From Spirochaetia bacterium (GTDB taxonomy: Bacteria; Spirochaetota; Spirochaetia; PWKH01): a stretch of 7,080 bases of DNA. The translations under genes were made by a program, and so were the position numbers. Under the pieces are notes generated by a model. It was not told the DNA's origin, made no database searches, and worked only from the letters and a program-made list of their open reading frames with translations. Below, piece after piece: positions 5,395 through 7,080 of the stretch; position 1 is the stretch's first letter, and every line of letters begins with the position of its first letter. The stretch spans positions 1-7,080 of the forward strand of contig JAIPFS010000070.1 of NCBI GenBank assembly GCA_021736545.1, in the 5' to 3' direction.

Positions 5395-6837
5395 ATGAAA
5401 AAATATAATATAATTTTCTTTTTTTCTGACCAGCAGCGCTGGGATACCTGCGGCTGTTATGGACAGAAATTGAATGTCACTCCTCATCTTGATGCTATGG
5501 CAAAGGAAGGAGTTCTTTTTGAAAATGCATATACCTGTCAACCCGTCTGCGGACCTGCAAGATCATGTCTGCAGACAGGTAAATATGCCACAGAAACGGG
5601 TTGTTACAGAAATGATATTGGATTGCTTCAAGATGAGAAAACGATAGCGCACCATTTTCAGGAAAACGGGTATCGGACCGGATATATTGGTAAATGGCAT
5701 CTTGCTTCCACAAATTCGAATGATAGCGATGCAGCTTTATACAGCAGTTCAGATAAAAAAACTGCGGTATATGATTCTAAGAATGCAAAGGAAATGAATA
5801 GCGCCAAATTTAATCGTCGTCCATCAGTGGATTTTCACAAAGCCCCTGTACCAATACCGTATCGAGGGGGCTGGAAGGATCAATGGATTGTTAGTGATGT
5901 GCTCGAGTTTACTTCCCATGGTTATGACGGCTATATGTTTGATAAAGATAATAATAAAAAGTTTTTTCCAGAAGGCAGGTATCGTCCGGATGCACAGACA
6001 GACTGGGTTCTAGATACATTGGAAGATTGGTCAAAAAGTCCTGAAGATCCATTTTTTTTGTTCGTATCCTATATTGAGCCGCACCATCAGAATGATCATA
6101 ATCGATATGAAGGTCCCGAAGGATCAAAAGAAACGTTTGGCAACTATGAGATTCCGGGGGATTTAAAAGGACATGCAGGGGATTGGGAAGAGAATTATCC
6201 TGATTATTTGGGAGCAATCAACAGCCTGGATAAGAATCTTGGAAGAATTAGGAATAAACTGCAGGAATGCGGTATTTCAGAGAATACCATCATTATTTAT
6301 GGAAGTGATCATGGTTCGCATTTTCGAACGAGGAATAATGAGTATAAGCGCTCATGTCATCAGGCAAGTACCCATGTCCCCTTAGTGATATATCATCCGG
6401 ATAAGTCTCACGGAGTAAGAATCAGCAATATGATAAGTTTGATTGATCTACCAGCGACTTTTCTCGCCCTTACAGGTATAGATCGGCCATATACATTCAA
6501 GGGAAGATCTTTGAAACCCTTCATTGAGAAAGGGGAAGATCTTGAAGATTGGGATGATGTGGTATTTTTGCAGATAAGTGAATCACAAATAGGAAGGGCT
6601 GTCAGGACAAAACGCTGGTGTTATTGCGTAACCGCCCAAGACGGGGATCCCTGGAATGACATGGATAGTGATGTCTACCAGGAGGCGTATCTCTATGATT
6701 TGTATAATGATCCTCATGAAAGAAACAATATTGTACATGAAGAGCAATACAATGATGTGAAAAAGAAGCTTCGGAAAAAACTTTTAGAAAAGATGCAGGA
6801 GGCAGGTGAACAGCTGCCTTCAATTACCACCGTTTAA
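5395..6837 (+). CDS. Cytoplasmic S1-type (formylglycine) sulfatase
   Basis: Predicted sulfuric-ester hydrolase of 480 residues in the alkaline-phosphatase superfamily. The catalytic signature CGPARSCLQTG begins at Cys52, the residue expected to be converted to formylglycine, with Arg56 as partner. Other probable active-site residues are Asp12/Gln13 (SDQQ), Lys100 and His102 (GKWH), His230/His231 (EPHH), Asp305/His306 (GSDHG) and Lys318. The chain enters the first beta strand at residue 4, so there is no signal peptide and the enzyme should act in the cytoplasm. The C-terminal part has the usual sub-domain ending LYDLYNDPHERNN. GAGG (5384-5387) lies 7 bases before ATG 5395. Placement after an importer suggests that it desulfates the imported substrate. 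A phosphonate monoesterase or related phosphatase uses the same signature and is the main alternative. A maturase (FGE or anaerobic radical-SAM type) must be encoded elsewhere. Confidence 0.9.
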   Translation: MKKYNIIFFFSDQQRWDTCGCYGQKLNVTPHLDAMAKEGVLFENAYTCQPVCGPARSCLQTGKYATETGCYRNDIGLLQDEKTIAHHFQENGYRTGYIGKWHLASTNSNDSDAALYSSSDKKTAVYDSKNAKEMNSAKFNRRPSVDFHKAPVPIPYRGGWKDQWIVSDVLEFTSHGYDGYMFDKDNNKKFFPEGRYRPDAQTDWVLDTLEDWSKSPEDPFFLFVSYIEPHHQNDHNRYEGPEGSKETFGNYEIPGDLKGHAGDWEENYPDYLGAINSLDKNLGRIRNKLQECGISENTIIIYGSDHGSHFRTRNNEYKRSCHQASTHVPLVIYHPDKSHGVRISNMISLIDLPATFLALTGIDRPYTFKGRSLKPFIEKGEDLEDWDDVVFLQISESQIGRAVRTKRWCYCVTAQDGDPWNDMDSDVYQEAYLYDLYNDPHERNNIVHEEQYNDVKKKLRKKLLEKMQEAGEQLPSITTV

Positions 6838-6884
6838 CAGTGATAGATTAAAGCTGAACCCCGTATGGTTTTTAACACAATATT

Positions 6885-7080
6885 TTACTGCAGCTCAACG
6901 CCGCGGGTAGCGATAATACTGCAGTCGGTGCCGCCCGGATTTCTGATGATGATGTCGCCGATGCTGACCGGGGCGGTAATGGTGGTATTCCGAAGCTGAT
7001 TCATCACTTTGGAGAAGCTTTCCAGCGGTATAGGGCGGTCGCTGCGTACGCTGGCCAGGGGATCTCTGCCGCCGATGACG
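6885..7080 (-). CDS. C-terminal end of a DUF1667 family protein (5'-truncated by the window edge)
   Basis: The last 64 codons of a minus-strand gene are visible, ending in TAA at 6885-6887. The translation has the DUF1667 landmarks in order: VRSDRPIPLESFSKVM, then NTTITAPVSIGDIIIRN, then a GT..SIIATR ending. Known DUF1667 proteins are small, Cys-rich at the N-terminus (outside this window), and often encoded beside FAD-dependent dehydrogenases of the glycerol-3-phosphate dehydrogenase type, where they may serve electron transfer; the exact role is not established. The gene runs convergent to the sulfatase with a 47-base gap and no strong terminator between them. Codon use is G+C-rich (about 59% in 6901-7080 by hand count), unlike the operon, so it probably belongs to the host backbone. 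Confidence 0.82.
   Translation of the reverse strand, partial: VIGGRDPLASVRSDRPIPLESFSKVMNQLRNTTITAPVSIGDIIIRNPGGTDCSIIATRGVELQ

Noticed and set aside
786..6823. Minus-strand and out-of-frame open frames of 65-102 codons inside the five genes
   Set aside because: All lie within well-supported genes, lack ribosome sites and recognisable motifs, and are shadows of the coding frames.
171..6850. Similar short strings at the two operon edges (CAGTGTGATAATT near 173 and CAGTGATAGATTA near 6838) as possible target-site duplications
   Set aside because: They match only with gaps, and one copy abuts the sulfatase stop; this is no better than chance for AT-rich DNA.
6857..6873. Possible terminator AACC-CCGTAT-GGTT followed by T-residues after the sulfatase
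   Set aside because: The stem has only four or five pairs and the T-run is short. Some termination is expected between convergent genes, but this hairpin is too weak to call.
1..7080. CRISPR arrays, tRNA or rRNA genes, insertion sequences, integrases
   Set aside because: No spaced repeats, clover-leaf patterns, transposase or integrase motifs were seen on either strand.

Overview
The window reads as one horizontally mobile-looking catabolic operon set between two fragments of host backbone. The likely host is a spirochaete (Sphaerochaeta/Spirochaeta/Treponema type). The clue is the leader of the periplasmic binding protein, which ends in ..SATGQKEG. An A-x-G-Q-K-E end without a lipobox cysteine is common in spirochaete sugar-binding proteins. 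This is an inference from one leader, not a phylogeny.

Layout: the C-terminal tail of an unrecognised + strand gene (to 139) is followed by a gene-free, AT-rich stretch (140-614). That stretch holds a near-consensus promoter (TTTACA-N17-TATAAT), several perfect inverted repeats and a leader of about 280 nt. Five + strand genes follow: a GntR-type winged-helix regulator fused to a whole family-1 (MalE-like) solute-binding domain (615-2036), a secreted sugar-type binding protein (2207-3481), two CUT1-type permeases (3601-4506 and 4519-5337), and a formylglycine-type sulfatase without a signal peptide (5395-6837). The 3' end of a convergent DUF1667 gene (6885-7080, minus strand) closes the window. 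Two gene starts are set by strong Shine-Dalgarno sites well inside longer open frames: the binding protein starts at 2207 and the first permease at a GTG at 3601.

Working model: the binding protein and two permeases import a sulfated sugar or related small sulfated ester. The ATPase is not encoded here and would be a shared MsmK/UgpC-type protein. The cytoplasmic sulfatase then removes the sulfate. The regulator would sense the substrate or product in the cytoplasm through a binding-protein fold resembling that of the transporter's own receptor. No glycosidase, kinase or sulfatase-maturing enzyme is in view, so the substrate cannot be named.

The two outer gene fragments are about 59% G+C by hand count, while most of the interior is about 40% or lower. 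The composition changes at the edges of the operon, which suggests acquisition as a unit, although no integrase, IS element or att repeat is visible. The most unusual item is the regulator/solute-binding-protein fusion together with its palindrome-rich control region.
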